Assembly (NCBI GenBank): GCA_017456585.1
Contig: JAFTJD010000072.1
Span: forward strand, 1-54,862
Length of the DNA stretch: 54,862 bases
Source: Lachnospiraceae bacterium
GTDB lineage: Bacteria; Bacillota; Clostridia; Lachnospirales; Lachnospiraceae
Direction: 5' to 3'
Part shown: piece by piece, positions 1 through 7,701 of the stretch
Numbering within the stretch: the stretch's first letter is position 1
How the letters are laid out: each line of letters opens with the position of its first letter
Program-made: the position numbers and the translations under genes
Notes under the pieces: generated by a model
What the model was told of the DNA's origin: nothing
The model's database searches: none
Seen by the model: the letters and a program-made list of their open reading frames with translations, nothing else

Positions 1-1
1 A

Positions 2-637
2 GGTTCACTTGAACCTAGAATTATAACAGAAGAATTTCTTGTAAAACTTAAGGAGAACGAGAAAGTATGTCCTCATTTTCATTTATCCTTGCAGAGTGGA
101 AGTGCGACCGTACTTAAGAGAATGAACAGACACTATTCGCCTGATGAGTATTATGAGAAATGTTGTCTTATAAGACGGTTTTATCCTGATGCAGCGATTA
201 CTACGGACATTATAGTGGGATTTCCGCAGGAGACAAAAGAAGAATTTGAGGAAACTATGGCTTTTGCAAAAAAGGTAGATTTCTTTGAGATGCATGTTTT
301 TAAATATTCGGCAAGAACAGGAACGAAAGCGGCTGCTATGTCCGGACAAATTATCGAGGCTGAGAAAGGCATAAGAAGTAACAGGTTAATAGAACTTGGG
401 GATGAAATGTCTAAGAAATTCAGAGAGAAATTTGTTGGAACATGCACATCGGTACTTTTTGAAGAAAAGGCTGTTCTTAGTGATGGTAAAGAGTACTGGG
501 TAGGACATACGGCTGAGTATGTTAAGGTTGCGGTTTTGGCTGAAAATGTTCGCGAAGATATAACAGGTAAGCTTCTTTTGACTGAACTCATGGATTTGTC
601 CGGAGAAGTAGTGGTAGGTACATTAAAAATTGCATAA
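2..637 (+). CDS. mtaB: tRNA t6A37 methylthiotransferase MtaB, 3' part
   Basis: The gene is cut by the left edge; 211 C-terminal residues are visible and the frame is open from base 2. MtaB is a radical-SAM methylthiotransferase that converts t6A37 to ms2t6A37 in ANN-decoding tRNAs. The piece shows the family's SLEP and LQSGS segments (the latter around residue 29 of the fragment), the second half of the radical-SAM barrel with IVGFPQET, and a C-terminal TRAM RNA-binding domain from about residue 130 to the end. The Cys-rich N-terminal UPF0004 domain and the CxxxCxxC cluster motif must lie upstream, since the full protein is about 430 residues. A promoter-like sequence follows the stop, so ireB may be transcribed separately. 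Confidence 0.93.
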   Translation, partial: GSLEPRIITEEFLVKLKENEKVCPHFHLSLQSGSATVLKRMNRHYSPDEYYEKCCLIRRFYPDAAITTDIIVGFPQETKEEFEETMAFAKKVDFFEMHVFKYSARTGTKAAAMSGQIIEAEKGIRSNRLIELGDEMSKKFREKFVGTCTSVLFEEKAVLSDGKEYWVGHTAEYVKVAVLAENVREDITGKLLLTELMDLSGEVVVGTLKIA

Positions 638-643
638 TTTAGC

Positions 644-672
644 TTGCCGAAATGGAAAATATGTATTAAAAT
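644..672 (+). promoter_or_regulatory. Predicted sigma-A promoter for ireB-ruvX
   Basis: TTGCCG at 644-649 and TAAAAT at 667-672 are separated by 17 bp, 37 bp before the ireB start. This is by eye only; the -35 box has mismatches in its second half. Confidence 0.45.
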
Positions 673-708
673 TATATATGGAATATTTTTGCGGTGGGGT
701 GATGGCAA

Positions 709-969
709 ATGAAGGATTTATCAGATACACAATATTTTAAAATAGTACAAGAGCCGGAGATAAAAGTTGATGAAGTTTTAAATCTGGTCTATGAAGCATT
801 AACAGAAAAAGGATACGATCCGGTAAGCCAGATAGTTGGCTATATTATGTCAGGTGACCCTACATACATAACCAGCCATAACAACGCGAGAAGTTTGGTT
901 ATGAAAGTGGAACGAGATGAATTGCTTGAGGAAGCATTAAAATACTATATAGAGAATAAGTTAAGATGA
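709..969 (+). CDS. ireB: IreB family regulatory phosphoprotein (UPF0297)
   Basis: This 86-residue protein matches the IreB/UPF0297 family in length and motifs (DTQYFKI near the N-terminus, [20 protein letters not shown] in the middle). In Enterococcus faecalis IreB is a substrate of the Ser/Thr kinase IreK and affects cephalosporin tolerance; the N-terminal Thr region present here is where phosphorylation occurs in that species. The start ATG has a GGTGGGGTG ribosome site just upstream. The stop codon overlaps the ruvX start (ATGA), so the two are translationally coupled. ireB-ruvX-DUF1292 is a widely conserved Firmicutes block. Confidence 0.93.
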   Translation: MKDLSDTQYFKIVQEPEIKVDEVLNLVYEALTEKGYDPVSQIVGYIMSGDPTYITSHNNARSLVMKVERDELLEEALKYYIENKLR

Positions 970-1436
970 AAGAACATAAGAGAATTTTGGGATTAGACTT
1001 TGGTTCTAAGACTGTGGGGGTGGCGGTTAGTGACCCCTTTTTGCTTGTCGCGCAAAGTCTGGAGACAATTAAACGTGAACGTGAAAATAAATTGAGACAG
1101 ACATTGGCGAGAATCGATGAGATTATTGCTGAATACGATGTTGGCTCAATAGTGCTTGGTTTTCCTAAGAATATGAATAATACTTTAGGCGAACGATGTG
1201 AGAAGACATTGGAATTTAAGGATATGCTTGTAGAACGTACAGGCCTTGAGGTTGTGCTCTGGGATGAGAGACTCACTAGCATTGAGGCTGAAAGAGTTTT
1301 GATGGATACGGGCGTAAGACGAGAGAATCGTAAACAATATATAGATAAGATAGCGGCATCATTCATTTTGCAGAGTTATTTGGGATATTTAGGTAATTGC
1401 CGCGATAATGAGAAACAGGAAGAATCGGATATTTAG
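966..1436 (+). CDS. ruvX: Putative pre-16S rRNA nuclease / Holliday junction resolvase RuvX (YqgF)
   Basis: RuvX/YqgF has an RNase H fold; in E. coli it processes the 5' end of 16S rRNA, and resolvase activity has been proposed from structure. The 156 residues begin with [18 protein letters not shown], carrying the first metal-binding Asp (D11). They continue with [14 protein letters not shown] and [12 protein letters not shown], and end with a [12 protein letters not shown] helix that carries the last catalytic Asp. Length is normal (about 140-155). The start overlaps the ireB stop by four bases. The last 15 residues are charged and family-atypical. Confidence 0.93.
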   Translation: MKEHKRILGLDFGSKTVGVAVSDPFLLVAQSLETIKRERENKLRQTLARIDEIIAEYDVGSIVLGFPKNMNNTLGERCEKTLEFKDMLVERTGLEVVLWDERLTSIEAERVLMDTGVRRENRKQYIDKIAASFILQSYLGYLGNCRDNEKQEESDI

Positions 1437-1445
1437 GAGGTAATT

Positions 1446-1709
1446 ATGGAGAAACTTACATTTACAGTTCCACAGACAGGAGAAGAGGTTACTTTTTTTA
1501 TAGTAGAGGAAACAAAGATTAACGGATGTACTTATTTATTAGTTACTGAAGAGGATGAAGCTGAAGGAGAGTCAGAGGCATACATCTTAAAAGATACTTC
1601 AAAGGCTGAAGATAAGGATGCGATTTACGAGTTCGTAGAGGATGACAACGAGCTTGACAGTGTGTCGGCTATTTTTGCAGAATTACTTGATGATATTACT
1701 CTGGAATAG
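1446..1709 (+). CDS. DUF1292 family acidic protein (YrzB-like)
   Basis: An 87-residue, strongly acidic protein of the DUF1292 family. The N-terminal FTVPQTGEEVTFFIVEE and the YLLVTEED...YILKD...YEFVEDD strands are the conserved pattern of this small beta-rich family, which follows ireB and ruvX in most Firmicutes. No biochemical function is known. AGGAGG lies just upstream of the ATG, and only 9 bases separate it from ruvX, so it belongs to the same operon. Confidence 0.88.
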   Translation: MEKLTFTVPQTGEEVTFFIVEETKINGCTYLLVTEEDEAEGESEAYILKDTSKAEDKDAIYEFVEDDNELDSVSAIFAELLDDITLE

Positions 1710-1759
1710 GTCCGGAGTCGGGATAAAGTGAAATTGTTTTTTTTGGAGGTGTACTTTTT

Positions 1760-3436
1760 TTGAAATTAAAAAATGAATATGGGACAGTGAAGATTATTCC
1801 ACTTGGCGGGTTGGAACAGATCGGAATGAACATGACAGCTATCGAGTTTGAGGATAGTATTATTGTTGTGGACTGCGGTCTGTCTTTTCCGAGCGATGAT
1901 ATGCTTGGGATCGATTTGGTTATTCCTGATGTTACTTATCTGAAGGATAATATCGATAAGGTCAAGGGCTTCGTTATTACGCACGGACATGAGGATCATA
2001 TCGGTGCTTTACCTTATGTGCTTAAAGAGATAAATGTGCCTATTTATGCGACTAAGCTTACATTGGGACTTATTGATAATAAGCTTGCTGAGCATGAATT
2101 AACTAATCGTATTAAGAGAAAGGTTGTTAAATACGGACAAACGATAACTCTCGGACGCATTAGAATAGAATTTATCAGGACTAACCATAGTATAGCAGAC
2201 GCAGCTGCGCTTGCTATATATACACCGGCAGGCATTATCGTTCACACAGGAGATTTCAAGGTTGATTATACACCTGTGTTTGGAGATATGATTGATTTGC
2301 AGAGATTTGGTGAAATCGGTAAAAAAGGTGTTCTTGCACTTATGTGTGACAGTACCAATGCAATCAGACCGGGATTTACCATGTCTGAACGTACAGTAGG
2401 AAAGACATTTGACAGTATATTTACGGATAATGCTAAGAGCCGTATTATAGTAGCTACTTTTGCATCTAATGTAGACAGAGTACAGCAGATTATTAATTCT
2501 GCTTATAAGTTCGGAAGAAAGGTAATCATCGAGGGACGAAGCATGGTAAATGTTATAGGAACCGCGAGTGAGCTTGGTTATATCAAGATTCCGGAGAATA
2601 CTTTGATTGACATTGAACAGATGAAGAATTATACTGATAATCAGATTGTGCTTATTACTACGGGTAGTCAGGGAGAATCTATGGCTGCACTTTCAAGAAT
2701 GGCACAGTCCATTCATAGAAAAGTAACAATCAAACCTAACGATACCGTTATTTTTAGTTCTACTCCTATACCAGGTAATGAGAAGGCTGTGTCTAAGGTT
2801 ATTAACGAGCTGTCTATGAAGGGTGCGAATGTTATTTTCCAGGATACACATGTGTCAGGACATGCTTGCCAGGAAGAGATTAAGCTTATATATTCGCTTA
2901 TTAAGCCTAAATATGCTATTCCGGTACATGGTGAATTCAGACATTTGAAGGCGCAGGCAGAGGTGGCTGAAAGCTTAGGAATTCCTAAGGAGAATATCTT
3001 TATTATGTCCTCCGGTGATGTATTGGAACTTTCGTCTGAAAGCGCAAAAGTAACCGATAAGGTTCATGTAGGAAGCATACTTGTAGATGGACTTGGTGTA
3101 GGTGATGTTGGTAATGTCGTGCTCAGAGATAGACAGAATCTTGCTGAGAACGGCATAATAGTGGTAGCACTTACTCTTGAAAAGTACAGTAATCAGGTGC
3201 TTGCCGGACCTGATATCATATCGAGAGGTTTTGTGTATGTTAAGGGGTCAGAGGACCTTATGGAAGAGGCAAGAGAGGTAGTTAGTGCGGCTATAGATGA
3301 TTATCTTAGTAAGCATACTGCCGATTGGGGTCGTATGAAGAATATAATCAGAGAGAGTCTTAGAGATTTCCTTTGGAAGAAGATTAAGAGAGACCCTATG
3401 GTATTGCCTGTGATTATGGAAGTTAGCGGTTATTAA
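1760..3436 (+). CDS. rnj: Ribonuclease J
   Basis: A metallo-beta-lactamase/beta-CASP ribonuclease of 558 residues, the usual length of RNase J (about 555). RNase J has 5'-to-3' exonuclease and endonuclease activity and matures rRNA and turns over mRNA in Firmicutes. The metal-binding motif HGHEDHIG lies at residues 75-82. NHSIADAAAL, HTGDFKVD and CDSTNA follow, then the beta-CASP domain and an HVSGHACQEE motif. The start is TTG at 1760: GGAGGT sits 9 bases upstream and no in-frame ATG is nearby. The N-terminus lacks the long basic extension seen in some RnjB proteins. RnjA-type is likely but not proven. Confidence 0.95.
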   Translation: MKLKNEYGTVKIIPLGGLEQIGMNMTAIEFEDSIIVVDCGLSFPSDDMLGIDLVIPDVTYLKDNIDKVKGFVITHGHEDHIGALPYVLKEINVPIYATKLTLGLIDNKLAEHELTNRIKRKVVKYGQTITLGRIRIEFIRTNHSIADAAALAIYTPAGIIVHTGDFKVDYTPVFGDMIDLQRFGEIGKKGVLALMCDSTNAIRPGFTMSERTVGKTFDSIFTDNAKSRIIVATFASNVDRVQQIINSAYKFGRKVIIEGRSMVNVIGTASELGYIKIPENTLIDIEQMKNYTDNQIVLITTGSQGESMAALSRMAQSIHRKVTIKPNDTVIFSSTPIPGNEKAVSKVINELSMKGANVIFQDTHVSGHACQEEIKLIYSLIKPKYAIPVHGEFRHLKAQAEVAESLGIPKENIFIMSSGDVLELSSESAKVTDKVHVGSILVDGLGVGDVGNVVLRDRQNLAENGIIVVALTLEKYSNQVLAGPDIISRGFVYVKGSEDLMEEAREVVSAAIDDYLSKHTADWGRMKNIIRESLRDFLWKKIKRDPMVLPVIMEVSGY

Positions 3437-3458
3437 AGTAGCGAAAGAGGTTATAGTA

Positions 3459-3842
3459 ATGATAAGAAAGATGTCGATGACGATTATTTCTGCTTCAATT
3501 AAGTTTGCGATTGCATTACTGGTTCTTGCCGGACTTTATTATGTGGGAACTAAGGGATATGAATTCGGCGTTTCCATATTTTCGCCGGTAGCCATGGATG
3601 AAGCACCCGGAAAGGTGATTGAGGTTACCTTTGATAAAGGAACAGCCGGCAGGGAAGCGGGCAAGATACTTGAAGAGAAAGGTCTTATAAAGGATTCACT
3701 TGTATTCTTTATACAATCGAAATTATACGGATATGAGATAGCAGAAGGCACCTATGAACTTAATACTTCTATGACTTCTGAGGAAATACTTATGATGATA
3801 GGCTTTGATGAAGAGACGGAAGAGAAAGAAAAGGACGAATAG
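3459..3842 (+). CDS. Short MltG (YceG)-like membrane protein, no transglycosylase domain
   Basis: A 127-residue protein with one N-terminal membrane helix (about residues 9-27) and an extracellular domain. Its sequence GTAGREAGKILEEKGLI and the following IAEGTYELNTSMTSEEILMM match the LysM-like, strand-helix domain at the start of MltG/YceG. MltG is the endolytic transglycosylase that terminates peptidoglycan glycan strands and is about 330-400 residues long. The catalytic part with its conserved Glu is absent and the protein ends in an acidic tail, so it cannot be a classical MltG enzyme. It sits tightly between rnj and trmR (5 bases before trmR), so it is probably co-transcribed. A role as a cell-wall or divisome accessory protein is inference. 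Confidence 0.7.
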   Translation: MIRKMSMTIISASIKFAIALLVLAGLYYVGTKGYEFGVSIFSPVAMDEAPGKVIEVTFDKGTAGREAGKILEEKGLIKDSLVFFIQSKLYGYEIAEGTYELNTSMTSEEILMMIGFDEETEEKEKDE

Positions 3843-3847
3843 ATTAT

Positions 3848-4504
3848 ATGATAGTAAATGAGAGAATTACTTCGTATATTAATTCGCTCGATAGCGGGAA
3901 CAGCGATATCGTTAATAAGATACGTCTTGAGGCGATAGCGCAGAATGTGCCGATAATCAGACAGGAAAGTGAGAATTTCTTAAAAGTAATGCTTCGGCTT
4001 AGTAAGCCGAAGCATATTTTGGAAGTAGGAACTGCGGTCGGATACTCGGCTCTTCTTATGAGTGAAAATATGCCGGAGGATTGTACTATAACAACAATTG
4101 AAAAGTACGAGAAAAGAATACCCCAGGCTAAGGAGAACTTTAAAAGAGCAGGCAAAGATAAGGTAATAACCCTGCTTGAAGGAGACGCACTTGATATTCT
4201 CAAGAGTTTGGAAGGGCCATATGAGTTTATATTTATGGATGCGGCGAAAGGGCAGTATATGACTTTTTTTGAAGATGCATTGAGGCTCTTAGCACCGGAT
4301 GGAGTGATGGTTTCGGATAATGTGCTTCAAGATGGAGATGTTATTGAATCCCGATTTGCAGTAACCAGAAGAAATAGAACCATTCATAGTCGTATGAGAG
4401 AATATTTATATACATTAACACATCATGATGAATTACAGACTGCTATTTTGCCGATTGGTGATGGTATGGCTGTAAGCGTAAGGAGGAAAAATGAGACATC
4501 CTGA
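3848..4504 (+). CDS. trmR: O-methyltransferase, probable tRNA 5-hydroxyuridine methyltransferase TrmR
   Basis: A 218-residue class I SAM-dependent O-methyltransferase of the YrrM/TrmR type. The SAM-binding motif ILEVGTAVGYSALLMS is at about residues 56-71, and the metal-binding FIFMDAAKGQY follows near residue 130. Bacillus TrmR methylates 5-hydroxyuridine at U34 of tRNA to mo5U. Here, as in the B. subtilis yrrM-yrrN-yrrO locus, it is followed directly by a U32-family gene whose start lies 14 bases inside its 3' end. That neighbourhood strongly favours TrmR over a catechol or caffeoyl-CoA O-methyltransferase. Confidence 0.85.
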   Translation: MIVNERITSYINSLDSGNSDIVNKIRLEAIAQNVPIIRQESENFLKVMLRLSKPKHILEVGTAVGYSALLMSENMPEDCTITTIEKYEKRIPQAKENFKRAGKDKVITLLEGDALDILKSLEGPYEFIFMDAAKGQYMTFFEDALRLLAPDGVMVSDNVLQDGDVIESRFAVTRRNRTIHSRMREYLYTLTHHDELQTAILPIGDGMAVSVRRKNETS

Positions 4505-5723
4505 ATTACTTGTACCGGCTAGTAGCCTGGAGGTTTTAAAAATAGCGGTTATATACGGAGCGGATGCTGTGTATATTGGCGGAGAGGCTTTTGGACTTAG
4601 AGCAAAAGCTAAGAATTTTTCACTGGAAGAGATGGCAGAGGGCGTTAAGTTTGCTCACGAACATGGCGTAAAGGTCTATGTTACAGCCAATATTCTTGCC
4701 CATAACAATGATTTGGAAGGTGTAAAAGAATATTTTAATGAGCTTAAGAAGGTTGGACCGGATGCACTTATAATATCTGATCCGGGAATATTTACCATAG
4801 CAAGAGAAGTGCTTCCTGATATGGAGATTCATATTAGTACACAGGCTAACAATACTAACTATGGTACATTTAAGTTTTGGCACGCACACGGTGCCAAAAG
4901 AGTAGTAACAGCAAGAGAGCTTTCACTTGCTGAGATAAAAGAGATTCGTGATAATATACCGGAAGATATGGAGATAGAGAGCTTTATACACGGAGCAATG
5001 TGTATATCCTATTCAGGTAGATGCCTGCTTAGTAGCTTCCTTGCAGGAAGAGATGCTAACCAGGGTGCTTGTACACATCCTTGCCGTTGGAAATATTATC
5101 TCATGGAAGAGAACAGACCGGGTGAATATATGCCGGTTATCGAGAATGAAAGAGGAACATATATCTTCAACTCGAAGGATTTGTGCATGATAGAGCATAT
5201 ACCGGAGATGATGAATGCCGGTATTGACAGCTTTAAGATAGAAGGAAGAATGAAAACGGCACTTTATGTAGCTACAGTTGCAAGAACATATCGTCTTGCT
5301 ATAGATGACTATAAGAAGAGCGAAGAATATTACAGAAGCCGTATTCCTTTCTATAAAGAAGAGATATCAAAGTGTACTTACAGACTCTTTACAACCGGCT
5401 TTTTCTTCGGAAAGCCTGATAAAGAGACACAGATATACGATAATAACACCTATAATAAAGAATACACTTATCTTGGAATCGTGGGCGGAGTTGACGAAGA
5501 AGGTTATGCTATGCTTGAACAGCGTAACAAATTCTGCGTGGGCGATGTTATCGAGATAATGAAGCCAAACGGAATTAACGCCAAGGTTACGGTTGAAGAG
5601 ATACTCAATGAAGACGGCGAATCCATGGAAAGCGCACCACATCCTAAGCAGAAGCTTAGAGTTAAACTCACCGGTGAAGACAAGCCTGAACTCTACGACA
5701 TCTTAAGATGCAAAGAAGACTAA
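4491..5723 (+). CDS. U32 peptidase-family protein, probable tRNA U34 hydroxylation factor TrhP
   Basis: A 410-residue U32 family protein. The N-terminal half is a TIM-barrel-like domain beginning ELLVPASSLEVLKIAVIYGA. The family signature HGAMCISYSGRCLLSSFLAG runs from about residue 165. It is followed by a Cys pattern (ACTHPCRW) expected to hold an iron-sulfur cluster together with other Cys, and a C-terminal beta domain from about residue 320. B. subtilis TrhP1/TrhP2 and E. coli TrhP hydroxylate U34 of tRNA using prephenate, the step before TrmR. Here a single long protein replaces the two Bacillus genes. GGAGG lies just upstream inside trmR. Other U32 members act on 23S rRNA or in ubiquinone synthesis, so the exact subfamily is inferred from context. 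Confidence 0.85.
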   Translation: MRHPELLVPASSLEVLKIAVIYGADAVYIGGEAFGLRAKAKNFSLEEMAEGVKFAHEHGVKVYVTANILAHNNDLEGVKEYFNELKKVGPDALIISDPGIFTIAREVLPDMEIHISTQANNTNYGTFKFWHAHGAKRVVTARELSLAEIKEIRDNIPEDMEIESFIHGAMCISYSGRCLLSSFLAGRDANQGACTHPCRWKYYLMEENRPGEYMPVIENERGTYIFNSKDLCMIEHIPEMMNAGIDSFKIEGRMKTALYVATVARTYRLAIDDYKKSEEYYRSRIPFYKEEISKCTYRLFTTGFFFGKPDKETQIYDNNTYNKEYTYLGIVGGVDEEGYAMLEQRNKFCVGDVIEIMKPNGINAKVTVEEILNEDGESMESAPHPKQKLRVKLTGEDKPELYDILRCKED

Positions 5724-6096
5724 GCGGTGAGCGCCGTTACTCATTTGATAATGTAGGAAGTTCTGCGATAAACATGGGATAATGTCCTTTAGTTAAAAGA
5801 AATACTGTAGATTACACATGTTATAGATGATGTATTTCCGTTAAGACTCTTGAAAAACGTCAGCACTTAACGAAGAGAAATACGGACATTGCGCACAGAT
5901 AAATCATTTTTGAGATTATATGTATGCAATGTCCGTATTTGGTTTTCTGAGTTTAGTACTGCTACGTTTTTCACGAAGCGAGAGCGTGTCTTAGAGGAAA
6001 ACATCATCTATAATATGTGTCTATAAAATTTGTCGTAACTAAAGGACGGCTCCAAATTTTACTGCCTTTTCTTTGAGTGGAAAGGCACTTCACCGC
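5724..6096. repeat. Long imperfect inverted repeat filling the trhP-sigK gap
   Basis: Nearly the whole intergenic region is one imperfect palindrome with arms of about 180 bp. Matched blocks from outside in are: GCGGTGA 5724-5730 with 6090-6096; a perfect 12-mer 5784-5795 with 6036-6047; TATAGATGATG 5822-5832 with 6002-6012; a block around 5853-5862 with one around 5967-5976; and a perfect 15-mer 5878-5892 with 5926-5940. The central loop is about 33 bases. The arms have diverged but stay collinear with small indels. The element starts right after the U32 stop codon and ends about 50 bases before sigK. A transcript would fold into one very long hairpin. No ORF in it is convincing. Confidence 0.8.
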
Positions 6097-6145
6097 ATAG
6101 CTTCGCATAAACTATTAGCAAACCCCTTTAAAGCGAGGGATATTT

Positions 6146-6796
6146 GTGAAAGCGTTTCCGAATCCTCTTACACCGGAAGAAGAGCAACATTATTTGAAAC
6201 TGCTAAGAGAAGGGGATAAAGCGGCAAAGGACCTTTTGATAGAACGTAATATGCGTCTGGTCGCACATGTTGTAAAGAAGTATTGCAATGCGAGTGGGGG
6301 TGGAGGCAACAGTGCTGAAAGAGATATGGAGGATCTGATATCAATAGGTACGATAGGTCTTATCAAGGCTGTGAACACCTTTAAAGAGGATAAAGGCAAT
6401 CGCCTTGTAACGTATGCGGCTAAATGTATCGATAATGAGATTCTTATGGTACTTAGAACAGAGAAAAAACATTCCAGGGAAACTTCAATTTATGAACCGC
6501 TGGGAACAGATTCTGAAGGCAATTATATAAGCCTTATGGACATAATCGAGAGTGAAGACGAAGATATGGCTGAAAGGCTTGAACTTGAGGAGAATGTCAG
6601 AAAACTAAAAAAGGTACTAAAAAGTGCATTGAAAGAAAGAGAAAGACAGATAATAGGCTTAAGATATGGTTTGTATGGCGGTAAAGAGGTTACGCAGCGG
6701 GAAGTAGCGAAAATATTTAATATATCAAGAAGCTATGTAAGCAGAATTGAGAAAAAAGCTCTGGCTAAGCTTAGAGAAGAATATGAAAAAGAATGA
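6146..6796 (+). CDS. sigK: RNA polymerase sporulation sigma factor SigK
   Basis: A 216-residue sigma-70 family protein that aligns along its length with mature sigma K. Matching segments are NPLTPEEEQHYLKLL, then RNMRLVAHVVKKY in region 2.1, EDLISIGTIGLIKAVNTF in region 2.2-2.3, and TQREVAKIFNISRSYVSRIE as the region 4.2 helix-turn-helix. Sigma K directs late mother-cell transcription in sporulation. The start is GTG at 6146 behind GCGAGGGA; an in-frame stop at 6116-6118 allows at most nine extra codons. The membrane pro-sequence of Bacillus pro-sigma K is therefore absent, as in Clostridioides difficile. A Gly-rich insert (GGGG near residue 51) splits region 2.1/2.2 relative to Bacillus. The gene is not interrupted by a skin element. 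Confidence 0.9.
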   Translation: MKAFPNPLTPEEEQHYLKLLREGDKAAKDLLIERNMRLVAHVVKKYCNASGGGGNSAERDMEDLISIGTIGLIKAVNTFKEDKGNRLVTYAAKCIDNEILMVLRTEKKHSRETSIYEPLGTDSEGNYISLMDIIESEDEDMAERLELEENVRKLKKVLKSALKERERQIIGLRYGLYGGKEVTQREVAKIFNISRSYVSRIEKKALAKLREEYEKE

Positions 6797-6807
6797 GGCG
6801 GAGGCTG

Positions 6808-7539
6808 TTATTGCCATCCGCCATCTATATTTATGATTTGTCCTGTGAGATATGAGTGCCCTGTGGCAAGTGTGTATACAAATTTGGCGACTTCATCGGC
6901 AAGTCCCATTCTTCCGGCAGGAATCTCTTCGCATATAAGCTCAATATCTTCTTTGGTAAAAATTTTATTCATGTCAGTATCTATTAATCCGCAGGCAACT
7001 GCGTTGACCTGTATGTTGGAAGGAGCGAGCTCCTTGGCGAGAGCTTTGGTAAAGCTGTTCATCGCACCTTTGGAAGCTGAGTAAGCAACCTCGCAGGAGG
7101 CACCGCGTTCACCCCATACGGATGAAATGTTAATTATCTTGCCGCTCTTGTTGTGAATCATGTCAGGTATGACAAGGTGAGAACAATGCATCGCTGACAG
7201 GAGATTGTTACTTATGAGATTAGTATATTCGTCGGAAGACATATCCTGAAAAAGCCCAACATAGGATATTCCGGCATTATTTATTAATATATCCACTGCT
7301 CCCAAAGCTTCCTTTATCTCACTGTAGATAGAGGAGACGTTTTGGTATTCCTTAAGGTCACCAAGAAAAGACAGACATGGTACATTATAGGAAAGGATAG
7401 CCCTTTGGGTTTCTGAAAGCTGCTGCTCATTATGAGCTGAATTAATTACGACAGGATGTCCGTTTTTGGCAAATTCAAGAGCTATTGCACGGCCTATTCC
7501 GCGGCCTGAGCCGGTTACAAATACGGTTTCTTTTTTCAT
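6808..7539 (-). CDS. ymfI: SDR oxidoreductase, probable EF-P 5-aminopentanone reductase (YmfI-type)
   Basis: A 243-residue classical short-chain dehydrogenase. The NAD(P) motif TGSGRGIGRAIA lies near the N-terminus. NNAGISYVGLFQDMS, the catalytic Ser in NISSVWGE, and YSASKG with catalytic Tyr and Lys follow. The NNAGISYVG...DMS stretch resembles YmfI, the reductase that finishes the 5-aminopentanol modification of elongation factor P in B. subtilis; FabG is the alternative. The start was set at 7539, where AGAGGT lies at good distance, rather than the upstream TTG. It converges with sigK, with only 11 bases between stop codons and a GC-rich stem over the junction. Confidence 0.82.
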   Translation of the reverse strand: MKKETVFVTGSGRGIGRAIALEFAKNGHPVVINSAHNEQQLSETQRAILSYNVPCLSFLGDLKEYQNVSSIYSEIKEALGAVDILINNAGISYVGLFQDMSSDEYTNLISNNLLSAMHCSHLVIPDMIHNKSGKIINISSVWGERGASCEVAYSASKGAMNSFTKALAKELAPSNIQVNAVACGLIDTDMNKIFTKEDIELICEEIPAGRMGLADEVAKFVYTLATGHSYLTGQIINIDGGWQ

Positions 7540-7569
7540 AAAAATACCTCTTATAAACAAGTTAGTTAC

Positions 7570-7598
7570 AGTATACTATTAAAAAAAGAAGGTGACAA
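7570..7598 (-). promoter_or_regulatory. Predicted sigma-A promoter for the YmfI-type gene
   Basis: On the minus strand TTGTCA (7598-7593) and TATACT (7575-7570) are separated by 17 bp, about 31 bp upstream of the ATG. It is a close match to the consensus in a 160-bp AT-rich divergent region that must also serve the plus-strand thioredoxin-reductase gene. Confidence 0.6.
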
Positions 7599-7701
7599 TA
7601 TTTTTTATTATTAATTCTAAATATTACTATTTTTATATAGATAAAATTTCCTATATGTGATATCATATATAAAGGGTAATGCGTGTGTTAGGAGGCGGGC
7701 T

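Noticed and set aside
5724..6796. Remnant of a skin element in sigK
   Set aside because: sigK is continuous and full length; the upstream element is an inverted repeat with no recombinase gene.
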